This document shows, piece after piece, positions 44,025-54,669 of a stretch of 64,000 bases of DNA. The notes under the pieces were generated by a model. It worked only from the letters and a program-made list of their open reading frames with translations. It had not been told where the DNA came from and did no database searches. The stretch covers positions 434,001-498,000 of the forward strand of contig JAHBBC010000003.1 of the NCBI GenBank assembly GCA_019915015.1, read 5' to 3'. Position numbers and translations under genes: made by a program. This stretch comes from Auriscalpium vulgare. Its lineage: Eukaryota; Basidiomycota; Agaricomycetes; Russulales; Auriscalpiaceae. Positions within the stretch are counted from its first letter, which is position 1. The number at the start of each line of letters is the position of its first letter.

Positions 44025-45796
44025 TCACACTCTGGCGAGGAGCCTCCGCTCGCACCGCAGCCGGGCGAGAATCAGGAACGCTGCACCCACCAGTCCGAGC
44101 ACACCCTAATGAGCAGTCAGACCTGACAATACCTCAGCACCAGAGTGCCAGTCACGCACAGTGTATATGATAAGGCGCTGGAAATTCTCCCGCGTGTGCG
44201 TTTTGATGAAAAGACCGCCGATCGGCGTGCCGGCGAGCGCGCCAAACGAAAGCGTAGCGAAGAGCATGCCTATCCGGCCACCCACGCTCTCGACGGGAGA
44301 AATCTGGTTGACGCATGCCTGTGATAGCAGGAGGCATTAGTTGCATGCCGTTGTAGGAGAGGCAGCACGCACGGGCATTAGGGTGAAGAAAGGTCCCGAG
44401 ACGAAACCATAGAGTGCTGCGAAGACGATGATGGGTGTTTCGCCCGTCGTAGGGTACCAAAGAGCAAAGTCGAGGATGCTGCTCAACAAAACGGATACGC
44501 AGATGACGTTGAATCTATCCAAGTCTGTAAGTAATGAATTTCAACATAGGTTTCGTGAAATCACTCACCGTCCTACTCGGTCAGCCAAGATGGCAGGGAG
44601 CACTCGGCCAAAGATTGACGTAGCGTTCATGATGGGCAGAAGATACGGAGAGACCTTGCTCTCTCCGTGTAGCGTCACGCCGTACAGCCCGACGTAGAAG
44701 AACGGGTTGAAAACGGAGAGGATGTTGAAAAATGCGCCAGCTGCAAACAGGGCGTAGCGCGTGTCGCGGAAGGCGGACAAGTTGATGATTTTGTATAAAG
44801 GCGGAAGCGGTTTGCGGGGTCGTCGTGTCTTGATCGTGAAAGTGGCCACGGCAAAGCAGCTGAGGATTATAAATGCGATGGAACGAACAGCCCATCCTGA
44901 TTTGTCTACGTTAAGCATCGGAATGCAAGAGAAAGTGCTCACAGACCCACCAAAACCGACGCGAGGGATAAGGTGATTCAAAATTATTGGAAAGACGATA
45001 CCACCGCCACTCGCGCCCGCGAGTACACAACCAATTGCATATGCGGTCTTCCGCTGGAACCAATGCGGGATCGCAGACAAGGCTGGGAAGAACCTGCAAT
45101 GAGCATGAGCTCCAGAATTTGGGCAGGCTTTAGGAGGCTATGACGAACCCCAAGGTGGCGCCCAGATTGAAGAGGATCGATTGCGTTAAGAATTGCTGGT
45201 ATATTTGTTCTGATTTCGTGAGCGAGAGCATGAAGAAGGCGAAAGTCGTGATGAAGCCGCTGACGGGGATCATGTACGTGGGGCCGACCGCGTCGAAAAT
45301 GGCTCCAGAGAAGGCGCCAACTGCCAGACGTCCGTCAGCGCACGAGATGAGTGGGACCATGGAGAAGAAGTTACAGAAGTAGAGAACAAAGACCTGAAGG
45401 GCGCCGACCATGGATATGATGGTGGAGTCGTAATTCGTCAAGTAGATTCTGTTGTAGAAGTCGCTGAATGCACCGAAAGCATTTACAACTCTGCCCGACA
45501 ATGCATAAGTAGATCTAGGGAAGACAACGAGTAAACGCTCCCACTCACCCGAACGTACTGAAACCGACGAGCGTCGCGCCCAGCACGGTTAACCACGCTT
45601 GCAACCCGCCATCTGGCGGTTCCAACGGATCCGGCCCTATAGGCGTCACCGACGGCTCGAGCAGCTCCTTGCCCATGACATGTTTCTCGATGTCCACATC
45701 AGTCTGCTGTCCATGGAGCGTCCCAGTGCCCGACGGTGGTGTGGGCGGTGATGTCCAGCTGCGACGCACGCCGTCGTTATGAGGGGAAGAGGTCAT
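44025..45796 (-). CDS. MFS transporter, monocarboxylate (Mch/MCT) type
   Basis: ATG at 45796 (MTSSPHNDGVRRSWTSPPTP). A hydrophilic N-terminus of about 65 residues precedes the family signature PPDGGLQAWLTVLGATLVGF in TM1. Then come YLTNYDSTIISMVGALQVF, GAIFDAVGPTYMIPVSGFIT, ALSAIPHWFQRKTAYAIGCV, LAGASGGGIVFPIILNHLIP, a central basic loop (IKTRRPRKPLPPLYK) and the second six spans with GESKVSPYLLPIMNATSIFG, RVLPAILADRVGR and FGALAGTPIGGLFI. The last exon gives GVLGLVGAAFLILARLRCER and TGA at 44025-44027. About eight introns. It is probably a plasma-membrane or vacuolar carrier. The fungal family's substrates are largely unknown and include non-carboxylates. Confidence 0.85.
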
Positions 45797-46635
45797 GAGG
45801 GAACAAGGAGGAATTTTTCAGAGCACGAACACGCAGTGCAGAATTTCTATCCACCTCGCTTGTTATAAGGACCCACTCGTTGTCCCGTAAACCGTAACTC
45901 GGCGTCCAGAAGCATTGAACCCACCTGTTAAACTCCGAGATACATCGACGGGCCCCCGGGTTTCGCGGCTGCACAATCATCATGCATAGAGCAGCTTCCC
46001 CTTACCTCCATGCAGCAAAGCAGCGTTGTTGGGCATACGGGTGAAGGAGGATAGACGGAGGGAGAACGGACCCGGCGGCGTTGGTGTGGCGTCAAACCAC
46101 CTCACCTGCCTGATCTGGCCTTGCCGAGTCCAAGCCGAAGCCATCCACGTCCACGTTTCGACGCTCTTTTCAACGTTCGCAAGTCATGGTCTATCTATTG
46201 CAGGACGATTTGTCGTAATTACAGGGGTACACTTGCTTATCGCTGTGCAATGGGTTACTGCCGTCCTGGTAAGAGACGGGAGCTACCCGTGCTCAAGCAC
46301 GCGCCTTGTCATGGCACAGAATCTCTCCAGTGACGAACACCTGCCTCGCCTTGGCGGTCGTGCAGGACAAGAAGAGGTCATCTGGCAGCTTCATTCCAAC
46401 TCGCTTCACAGTGCGCGGACGACCTCGCTTCACAGTGCGCGGACGACCTCAATTATTTTCTTTACCCGTTTATTGACCAGCTCATTGTGTTATAGGCGAG
46501 AGGGGACGACATGTCTTATATACCTACGATAGCGTTCTGACAAGATTCCCTGTTCTTTCCAGAAATACATGCATAATGCTCAAGAGATATTTCAGCCCGT
46601 ACTTCTACTCTGCCACCTTTCTATGCTGTTGAAGT
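45797..46635. other. Intergenic region with a 24-bp direct repeat
   Basis: About 840 bases. A plus-strand frame (46026-46532, 168 codons) crosses it but has no domain and poor codon regularity. A 24-bp unit occurs twice in tandem inside it. It presumably contains the promoter of the minus-strand MFS gene and the 3' flank of the small gene to the right. Confidence 0.45.
46402..46449 (+). repeat. Tandem duplication of a 24-bp unit
   Basis: The unit begins CGCTTCACAGTGCGCGGACG and occurs twice without mismatch. This looks like a recent slippage duplication. Confidence 0.85.
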
Positions 46636-46872
46636 TTACTTCGTAAACTTCCTGTAGGTCAGGTATCCACCCGCAGCCACACCCGTGTAGCTCAAATACT
46701 TCACGACCGTGAACACCAACTTCACCTGATCAAAGAAGTCCCAGCGTGTGCCATGACCTTCATCCAGTCTGACGATTTGCGCGCTGGAGATCGATTGCGC
46801 TCGCTTGCGCTCGAGGTCGATTGTTCCGGCCGAAGGGGGCCCGGAGACTAAGACTTGTAAACCAAGGCGCAT
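46636..46872 (-). CDS. Small protein with C-terminal membrane segment
   Basis: A frame of 78 codons starting at ATG 46872 (MRLGLQVLVSGPPSAGTIDL). It contains a charged middle (RKRAQSISSAQIVRLDEGHG) and one hydrophobic segment close to the end (VKYLSYTGVAAGGYLTY) followed by RKFTK. This is the layout of a tail-anchored or single-span mitochondrial/ER protein. The 5' end is uncertain: an acceptor-like CTTAG lies just inside the frame, so an upstream exon could replace the first residues. No family was recognised. Confidence 0.5.
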   Translation of the reverse strand: MRLGLQVLVSGPPSAGTIDLERKRAQSISSAQIVRLDEGHGTRWDFFDQVKLVFTVVKYLSYTGVAAGGYLTYRKFTK

Positions 46873-47173
46873 CACATCATGGACTAGTCAGAAGAGGTTT
46901 GAAGGCGTTCAGTGAAGGTGAAACGTGAAACGTGTGTATTATACCAACTACGCTACGGAAGCAGCTTACGAAGTACAAAACAAAAACAACAAACCATCAG
47001 GAACGTAAGAAGGCGGTGAAGTTGAAGCGGTACAAATCATGTGACCGGGGATGTACTTCCTAAATGGGGCGAAGCAATATTATTGGTTTGTTGTCTCCGT
47101 GGTGACAACTCTCCCACTTGTTTGTCGCTGCAACCCTCAACAGCGCTGGCCAACACACCGTGAAGATCGTGCC

Positions 47174-48194
47174 ATGTCTTTTTTCAACTCTATAGGGTGC
47201 GTTGTACGACCTTGGACCATGCGCCGGGCGCGGAGATGGATTGCGGTCGACTGAACATGTTCCCCTCCTTGACAGTCGGTCTATGCAGCGGTCAGGTCCT
47301 CGTGGTCCCAAAAGATCTCCAACACCGACTTCTGCCACTTTTCCCAACGCCCAAGCCCAACCCGCCGACTCCCAGCCACCACCGTCGCCCTCAGCGCCGC
47401 AAGTGAACAAGCCACTCTACCTGTGCAGCCCATTTGTAGAGGCGGCGCTCGTCAAGGGCAATTTCAAGACGATCGTCATGCTGCCCAAGTATGTCGACAT
47501 CATGGAGTGGGTAGCCGTCAACGGTGAGTCGCTCAAACTCGCGGTCAGTCATGGTGGCTGAATCGTGTAGTCTTCGACTTCTTCCAGAACTTGAATATGT
47601 TCTATGGGGTTATTTCAGAGTGCTGCACGCAGCAGTCGTGTCCTAGCATGTCTGCGGGCCCCACGTAAGACTTGCCATATCTCCCAGCGCTCGTGCTTCC
47701 ATTGATTGATTGACTCCGCCCGCCTTGCCGTTGCAGACTGAACTATACATGGATCAATCAGGATCGCAAGAGCGTACAGCTCCCCGCACCAACGTACATC
47801 GACTACGTCATGACATGGGTGCAAAACCTCCTTGACGATGAGAACACTTTTCCCACCAAGTCAGGTGCGTCTGCTTCCCGGTCCTCAGGCCCGAATACGC
47901 CTTTACGTTCACTTGCCAGGCCATGATTTCCCCGCGTCTTTCCCCGCGACGATCAAGCACGTCTACCGACAACTTCTCCGTGTTTTCGCGCATATATACC
48001 ATGCGCACTACCCACAGATCCTCCATCTACGCTCCGAGCCGCACTTCAACTCGCTCTTTGCGCACTTCCTCGCGTTCGGCCGCGAGTACGAGTTGCTCGA
48101 CATCAAGGACGTCCGCGGGCAGCCAAACACCCCCATCGTGGGTATCGGCGCACTGTGGGAGCGATGGAGAGAGATGGGCATCCTTGAGGGCTGA
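47174..48194 (+). CDS. MOB2: MOB kinase activator, Mob2 type
   Basis: A short first exon (47174-47196, MSFFNSIG) joins over a 79-nt intron to GRSMQRSGPRGPKRSPTPTS and a Pro/Gln-rich linker. The Mob/phocein domain then reads NKPLYLCSPFVEAALVKGNF, TIVMLPKYVDIMEWVAVN, VFDFFQNLNMFYGVISECCT, CPSMSAGPT, LNYTWINQDRKSVQLPAPTY, IDYVMTWVQNLLDDENTFPT and YRQLLRVFAHIYHAHYPQIL. The zinc-binding Cys pair (CCTQQSCPSM) and the His residues in HIYHAH are present. PLYLCSPFVEAALVKGNF fits Mob2 better than Mob1. Mob2 activates the NDR kinase Cbk1/Orb6/Cot1 in polarised growth and septation. Five or six exons. The C-terminus ends REMGILEG. Confidence 0.9.
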
Positions 48195-49618
48195 TCTATT
48201 CAAGGTTATAACGTTACAGCTGCCGCCGCGTCCGGCGCCTGAGCGTGCAGGTTCAGCGCTCGGGCACTCGGTGAAATATACCATCTTTCGTCAGGACAGG
48301 GTTAGACCTCATTGCGTACTCAATCTATGTTGCACAGAGAGCCAGCTGTCGTTTGTGTCCGCGAACGTTCGATGAACTGGCAAATGTGTTCTCTGTGCAC
48401 CCAGTGGCGTACATTTTATCCAAACGGAAGGTCATGAGCTGGTTTTCGCGCGGGGAAGATGCCCTTGCCAAGAGGAGCTCACCGTCGCACGGCACATGTC
48501 CACTCCCAGCATTCTGCGTACACCCGCCCAGTGCATTGCGATCTATCATCTTCATGCCGACGGGGACGTAAACACTCGAGCTTATGCTGATGCCCGCAAA
48601 TGCCAGAGTTTCAGCTTCAAGGCTAGGCAGCTCGAAACGTGATTTGGACTTGCGCAATGGTCTCGCGTGGAGAGTCTGAGAAAAGATGTCTTCCAGAAAG
48701 AGCACGAAGAGGTAGTGCGCCTCGGCCATCGTGGTATATTATCTGAGCAAAGGGGTTATGATGTGTCGTAACAGCGCGTCTCGAACAAGACCCAGACATC
48801 CACATCGTGGAAATATCATGGCCCAAATGCCAAATGGCCCCACATCTCCCCACATTCGTAGAAGCATCACCCGGGTAGCACGGTGCGCATGGGCGTTATT
48901 TATATGCTCTGTAACTGTAAGCCTTACGAGGCCTTACGTTGGTGCTTTCGTCAAGCTTTCGTTCTTTAACGGCCTTCTTTGACGGCATGAGAGCAAAGAG
49001 GGCAGCTGCCTTTTGGCACAACCCGGACTCAGACACAGGAAGAACACCGAGGTGGTTGCGACGCTTGCCTCGGAGTCACTAGTCCCCGCTGATTCAACAA
49101 TCCGTGATGTCGCTGCGGTGCGACGACCGACACGGCAGACATTTTCGCACACCATCATGAGCCTGGGGAGCGTAGTGGGACTGGAATGTCGTGGCCCTGC
49201 AGGGGTCAAAGCTTCAGAATACAGAGTAATCGAAGGGTTGGTACTTCGCAGAGTGACGCATTTGTATCTTCTTCCTCAGCTCAAGACTCTTCAAAGGGTC
49301 TTCAGGCTCGTAACTGCGGTCCTAGGTGCTCAGCATCAACTTCATCGGCGACAAGATCCATAATGGCGGTTTACAGCCATCCTGTAGGTGCATCGGTCGC
49401 AAGCTTCCCGAAGACTGGTTAACTGCTTTTCTTCTATGTGGGCGCACAGCATAATTAGTGTATATATATATACAAGGCGCTCGAGTCTAGAGGGGTACCC
49501 GACGCGCTAAAGGGTATCCGCATAATGCAGTTGCACCGAATGAATCCTCGTCATAGACGGCGACCGAGAGGCCGTAAACCCGTACACCAGGGATCGTTCG
49601 GTCGGTCGCGAACCGCGG
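48195..49618. other. 1.4-kb region with one orphan frame
   Basis: Between MOB2 and the 3' end of the permease. It holds the doubtful frame at 48325-48729 and a TA dinucleotide run (GTATATATATATAC, 49460-49473) just downstream of the permease stop. No other gene was recognised. Confidence 0.4.
48325..48729 (-). CDS. Doubtful orphan protein, 134 residues
   Basis: An uninterrupted ATG-started frame (MAEAHYLFVLFLEDIFSQTL) with stop at 48325. The composition is protein-like (FAGISISSSVYVPVGMKMID, VPCDGELLLARASSPRENQL), with five Cys. No domain or signal peptide is evident. It has a TATA-like run (rev. of GGTATATTATC) about 5-15 bases upstream of the ATG, too close for a normal promoter. It could be a terminal exon of a decayed gene. 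Confidence 0.25.
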   Translation of the reverse strand: MAEAHYLFVLFLEDIFSQTLHARPLRKSKSRFELPSLEAETLAFAGISISSSVYVPVGMKMIDRNALGGCTQNAGSGHVPCDGELLLARASSPRENQLMTFRLDKMYATGCTENTFASSSNVRGHKRQLALCAT

Positions 49619-51291
49619 TCACAGGAAGTCCCGAACCTTGCGTATCCCTTTCGCCTTCTCCACAAAGCCCGCGTCCTCGGTCTCCTCGATTGATGGGATG
49701 CCCTGAATAACTTGCTAAGCAGGCGGTTTGTGAGGTGCAATGTGCGTCTGCTTACCGTGACGAAGTCTAACTGTTTCAAAGGAATCTATCGAGAGCGTGT
49801 CAGCACCGGCACCAAAGGACATATGCAGCCCGTGCTCACAATTTTGGTTCTCTGGTATACCTTCCAGCCGATGTAGAGTAAAGCATATACGGGGAGATTG
49901 ATGTCTAGTAGAAGCAGTTCGCAACTGAAGAACGAGATCAAATGACGCGTCAACGCACATGAAGCAACGAAGTCCGAGCCGTTGAAATTCCAGAATACAG
50001 CAATACCGCTGACCAGGATAAAGAAAATCGACCTGGACGACGTCAATACATGCGCGACAAGTGCGTCGACATTGACGTACCAGAAAATCACCCACATCGC
50101 ACCATACGGCTGCAGGCGCGAACGGTAGATCCCATAGATACCCTCACCCTCGATCCCTTGTGCCTTGAGGCCATAGTCTGCGGATGTTCAGCATCCAGCC
50201 AGGATCACAGAAAATAAACCTACAATAGCGCAGATAGGTGACGCCGATCATAAGCCAGCTGAGCATCATTCATCAACATTACACAGGGAAAGATAGGAGA
50301 TCGATGCCCACTTCAATAGACTGCCGACCGCACCTGTAAACAGCTATTAGTGCATCCAAGATCAATCCTCACGTGGCTGCACTCACTGAGGTTTGCAAAC
50401 CATTTGAAGACGTGACCGCTCTTGTGGTTAGCGTTTAAAAACGCCAAGAATGACAGAAGGCCCTATACGATCATGTATCAGACTGAGTTGCACACACCAG
50501 GCTAGGAAGCATACGCCTAGCAAGATCGCCACATAGGGCAGCCCAGACCGCGTGACTCGGGTCACGAATTTGGGTGCATGACCCTGGACACCCAAGCCAT
50601 ACAGCAGGCGCGAAGCAGAGAACAGCATGCCATTTGCCGACGAAAATGCACTTGTAAGCACCACCGCGTTGACAATGTCGGGCAAAACTATGAACGCGTA
50701 AGAAGGCTGATGTGCTGAGGACGCCCAGAGGCTGTGGCAAAAACGCACCGCTAATACCCGCGCGCTTGAACACCAGGACAAACGGTGATTGACCAGCATT
50801 GCCTGTTGCCCTGCCCAATAAAAATCTCAGATACCAATCATCAACGGCCGTCAGATCATCTCACTTGAAAAGGTCAGGATCGTTTGAAGGAACAAGCATC
50901 CCGACGATAAGTGTCGTGATGATCTGTCAACAAAGGTGAGCGGCCGCACAGATGCTCCCTGGGGCCGGACGATTGCACTCACATAGCAGAAGAAGATACG
51001 GAAGAAAACAGTGCGCATCGCCTTGATGAGATTCTTGCGCGGATTGCGAGTTTCAGCTGCCGCACTGTCAAGAGCTGTGTGAAAACCAAAGGAACAAAAG
51101 AAGGGCACAAATCTTACAGGGTCACAATCTCCATGCCACACATGGAGAAGGCGGCGTAGATGATGGCAAGCAGGAGGCCGATGAAGCGGCCGTCGGCGCC
51201 AGGCTCCAAAGCTAGGAAGGGGCCTTGAGGACACAGAATATGAAGAGCATAAAGCGCGCACATGAAACCATTGGGCCGGGATTGTTCCAAT

Positions 51292-51359
51292 AGGGGAGCT
51301 CAGAGTAGACCGTTTTCGTTTCCGTTTCGTTTTCAAACGCCTTTCGTTTTCGATTCGGC
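51292..51359 (+). repeat. Left terminal inverted repeat
   Basis: 68 bp, identical to the reverse complement of the right repeat. The inner part is a C/T/G-simple run built on CGTTTTC and CGTTTCC blocks, which might be transposase binding sites. Confidence 0.95.
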
Positions 51360-51444
51360 GCCCCGGCGTGATATTACATAATGTCACTCAATCTACGCCG
51401 CTGCGCGACACCGCCGCCATTGCTTTCGAGCTCTTCCACCAGCC

Positions 51445-52735
51445 ATGGCCCGTGCTACCTACCACGATGAGATTATCGACGCATACATCACATATATGGC
51501 TATCCAGATGCACTCATGCCTCCATCTTCAGCCACAGCTATGATGGAGCAGCTCCAACGCGATAGCCAATCCTTCACACCATCCTATCCTCCCGCTACAT
51601 CAACCCCCGTCCTCCCGTCGTTAAAGCCGGCAATCTCCAGCTTGCATGGGATATGCACAGGATCCTGCCCATCACCACCGCTTTATCAACATGCTCCGTG
51701 TCTACTCCCACGTCTTCGACACTATCCTTGGCCTCATCGAGGGTCATCCCGTATTCCAGAACAACTCGAACACCCCGCAGATGAGGATATCCGAACGCAA
51801 TTAGCGGTGACCCTGTACCGTATGGGTCGCTATGGCAATGGCGCATCTCTCGAGGATATCAGCCGTGCAGCGGGCTGTTCAGAGGGCGCTGGGAGCTATA
51901 CACGGAGAGATGTCAGGAGGCGCTGATGTCCTTGCATGGGATGTTTGTACGGCCGCTAACAGAGGAGGAGAAAGAGGTCGAGAAAAGGTGGATTGATGAG
52001 CAGCTTGGTTTCACGGGATCCACCTGGAGGGAGGGATGGGTGATGTACGACGGGACAATTGTTGTCCTGTACAGTCGCCCGGCCTCGACGGTGACGCGTA
52101 CTACACAAGGAAGTGCAACTATGGGTTCAACGTCCAGGTATGCTGGATATCTTCTAATAGCTCCTGACTGACATATCTGTACACAGATTGGCAATACACC
52201 GTCGAATCTACGAATCGTTGACTATTCGCTTGGCATGACCGGTTCTGCTCATGATGCATCTGCATTTGAGCATACTGCAGCTGTCAAGCATACCGACTGG
52301 TTCTTCAGAGGTGACGAGTTTGCATGGGGTGACTCTGCGTACCCTGTCAGCTCGCGGACCATCCCAGTTCACAAGAAACCAGCGTCGTTAGACCGCTCAA
52401 ATGCCTTATTCGACAAACACGTAGCTCGCCTACGCGTTCGCTCTGAACACACCATGGGTGCACTCAAGGGCCGATGGCAATCCTTCGTGGCTTACGGCTC
52501 AATATCGTTACAATCGGGACCATATACGAGCGTGTCGGTGGATTTCATGTTGCATCATCTTGCACAACGCAGTGCTCGACATCGAAGGATGGGCGAGTGG
52601 GACAAGCTTTGCGACTTGGCACTCACACGTGCTCAGGAAGAGGACGATAGGGGGGAGCCAGATGATCCTATAGATGATGATATCACAGAGGATGATGATT
52701 GCGAGCTAGGAGACGTGGCCTTGTGGCAGAAATAG
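51445..52735 (+). pseudogene. Harbinger-like DDE transposase, frameshifted
   Basis: Recognised by the fungal PIF/Harbinger signature peptides in order: RFINMLRVYSHVFDTILGLI, EGHPVFQNNSNTPQ, TQLAVTLYRMGRYGNGASLE, ELYTERCQEALMSLHGMF, WVMYDGTIVVLYSRP (first D), GLDGDAYYTRKCNYGFNVQ, LRIVDYSLGMTGSAHDASAF and FAWGDSAYP (second D), RVRSEHTMGALKGRW (E) and ISCCIILHNAVLDIEGW. These lie in successively different frames. Changes near 51780, 51888, 52080, 52485 and 52510 all fit loss of one base, several in G/C runs. One GT-AG intron (about 52138-52186) is intact. As read, no full-length transposase can be made. The start is uncertain. Confidence 0.8.
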
Positions 52736-52967
52736 TAGCCGCTCAACGAGCAGGACTTGTATAAATGAACAAGATTAAATCTGAGATTGTAAAGAGTAAG
52801 AGAGATATAATCAGAAAGAAGAAAGGACTGTGTAGCATTAATGAGAGGCTGCAGTTAGAAAGGACAAAAGCAAAATGATCAGACTAAGCCTCGCTCCAAC
52901 TCGTCTGGAACCACAGATGATCCTCGTCCAAGATCTCTGTCCAAACTGGCTCTCATCCCAGGGAGGA

Positions 52968-54470
52968 CTATTTTCTCTCTGGCTTGTCATCTCGCTCTCG
53001 GGTCATCATCCGGAGGTGTCGATGCGCGCGGCAGAGATGAAGGCGTCGATGCAGCGGTTGACATAGAGCCCGTGCGTGAGATGGAACGAGCGGGCGTAGC
53101 GGCGGCGACAACCAGAGGAGGATTTGAAGGCGCGATATATTTTCACGGAGATCTTGAAGCTGCAGCTGAAGGTCATCGTCAAGTGCTTCCGACTTGCGGC
53201 GATACTCATCGTTCGTCCACAAGCCAATCTGCAGCTCACGAAAGAGGCGGTCGTGGCGATCGCGAGCGTCTTGGCGAAGACTATTCATGTCATCGCGCAG
53301 CCTGTCGACAGCTTTGCGGATGTTCTCTTCCTTTGACACCGCAAAGCTACGCCTGCCACATGAATTAGTCCACGTGCATTACCAACAACTAGTATTACTT
53401 ACTCGATGGACTCCTTCAGTATGTCTTGAATGCCGGTGCGTGACGTGGGCTTGAAGCGACCCTTCAAGCTCTCCAGCTTCTCTTCCGACAGGTGTGCGGG
53501 GAGTCTTCTTCGCACTTGCTTGCGACGAGGGCGGCACGCGGTTCTCTTTGGGAGTGTGTGGCGTCTGCGGTGGCGATCCCGGGCCGGGTGCGGTCGCAGA
53601 AGAGTCTTGCGCGAGAGGCGCCGGGCCATCGTGAACGCGTAGGACGGGGTCTATGTCCTCTTCGCGCGGTTGCCGCACAGGTGGCGCGTCGTCGGGAGGC
53701 TGATAGTGCACTGTGCGGTGACCGTCCGGACCAACCCCAGTCGTGATGATGATCGGGTTTTCATTTGGCGGGGTGGCAAGGATCGCGTGAATTCGGGGAA
53801 GACAGCGAACTCGGCCTCGATCTCCTCTGCACAGGATGTGTTAGCCTCCAGCGTGCTCATCGGAGATCACAAAATGAACTTACGCAGATATTCTTGTGGC
53901 GTGCATCGGTATCCTCGGATGGGCCATCTGGCCCTATGTAGCAGACCAAATACTCATCTGGACCATCGTCGGCATCACCTGTGTCGACGATGGCCTCATT
54001 CCCAGTGAGGACACCTCCACCCGTGCACTTAATGCGCCGAACCTTGGAGTGATAGGTGATGCGTAGCCTACACAAGCCTGTGAGCACGTATGAGGCATCC
54101 AATAAGGGTATGGACATACTGATTTATTTCCCGAGCACCTTTGCTCCCAGACTGACGAAATCCGAGTCCGGAGCATCCTTCCAGAGGATGCGAGCAAGCC
54201 GCTGACCCGCTGCGACCTTACTTTCTCCGCTTTTCTTCTGGAAAGATGTCAGTAACAAAGCCAGATGATGCGTGGGCCACCTGCATACCTCACCACGCTT
54301 GTTACCAAACATAACCTTGCGATTTGCGGCTGTTCGAGCTCCGTGATGAGCTGCAGGAGCAGCTCATTTGGCTTCTTATTTGTGCCCCAGCTGATGTTCT
54401 CCTCACGGGATTTCTTGCCCGGAGCTGTCTCAGGCTGGTCGGAGTCCGAGCGGCCGCGTTTCCGGGGCAT
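52968..54470 (-). pseudogene. Second Harbinger gene (DNA-binding accessory protein), frameshifted
   Basis: ATG at 54470 (MPRKRGRSDSDQPETAPGKK). ISWGTNKKPNELLLQLITEL follows, a Myb/SANT-like helix-turn-helix start. NRKVMFGNKRGE and SKVAAGQRLARILW continue it in shifted frames. Further on are EIEAEFAVFPRIHAIL-like residues, TTGVGPDGHRTVHYQPPDDA and a C-terminal coiled coil (NIRKAVDRLRDDMNSLRQDA). This layout matches the accessory protein that brings Harbinger transposase to the ends. At least two single-base losses (near 54327 and 53800) break the frame. The exact 3' end is uncertain. Confidence 0.65.
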
Positions 54471-54601
54471 TAAGAGAGTAGGAGAGTGTAGATTAAGGAG
54501 GTATCGCGAGGGAATGAGTGTGTGAGACACGAAGACGCCGCACAACGCGAGCGTCACCTAAAGTCACACGATTGTCACACATCGGGTCACTTATGCCGCG
54601 G

Positions 54602-54669
54602 GCCGAATCGAAAACGAAAGGCGTTTGAAAACGAAACGGAAACGAAAACGGTCTACTCTGAGCTCCCCT
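54602..54669 (-). repeat. Right terminal inverted repeat
   Basis: Exact reverse complement of 51292-51359, followed directly by the AAT target duplicate. Confidence 0.95.

Larger units (their letters stand above)
51292..54669 (+). mobile_element. Harbinger-like DNA transposon (PIF/Harbinger superfamily), 3,378 bp
   Basis: Bounded by perfect 68-bp terminal inverted repeats (51292-51359 and 54602-54669), outer sequence AGGGGAGCTCAGAGTAGACC. It is flanked on both sides by AAT (51289-51291 and 54670-54672), a 3-bp target duplication as expected for the superfamily. It carries a DDE_Tnp_4-type transposase on the plus strand and a second gene on the minus strand, the usual two-gene convergent layout. 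Both genes contain single-base frameshifts. Inserted in the antisense orientation relative to the permease. Confidence 0.9.

Noticed and set aside
46026..46532. 168-codon plus-strand frame
   Set aside because: No recognisable motif, includes the recent 24-bp duplication, and sits in the promoter area of the MFS gene.
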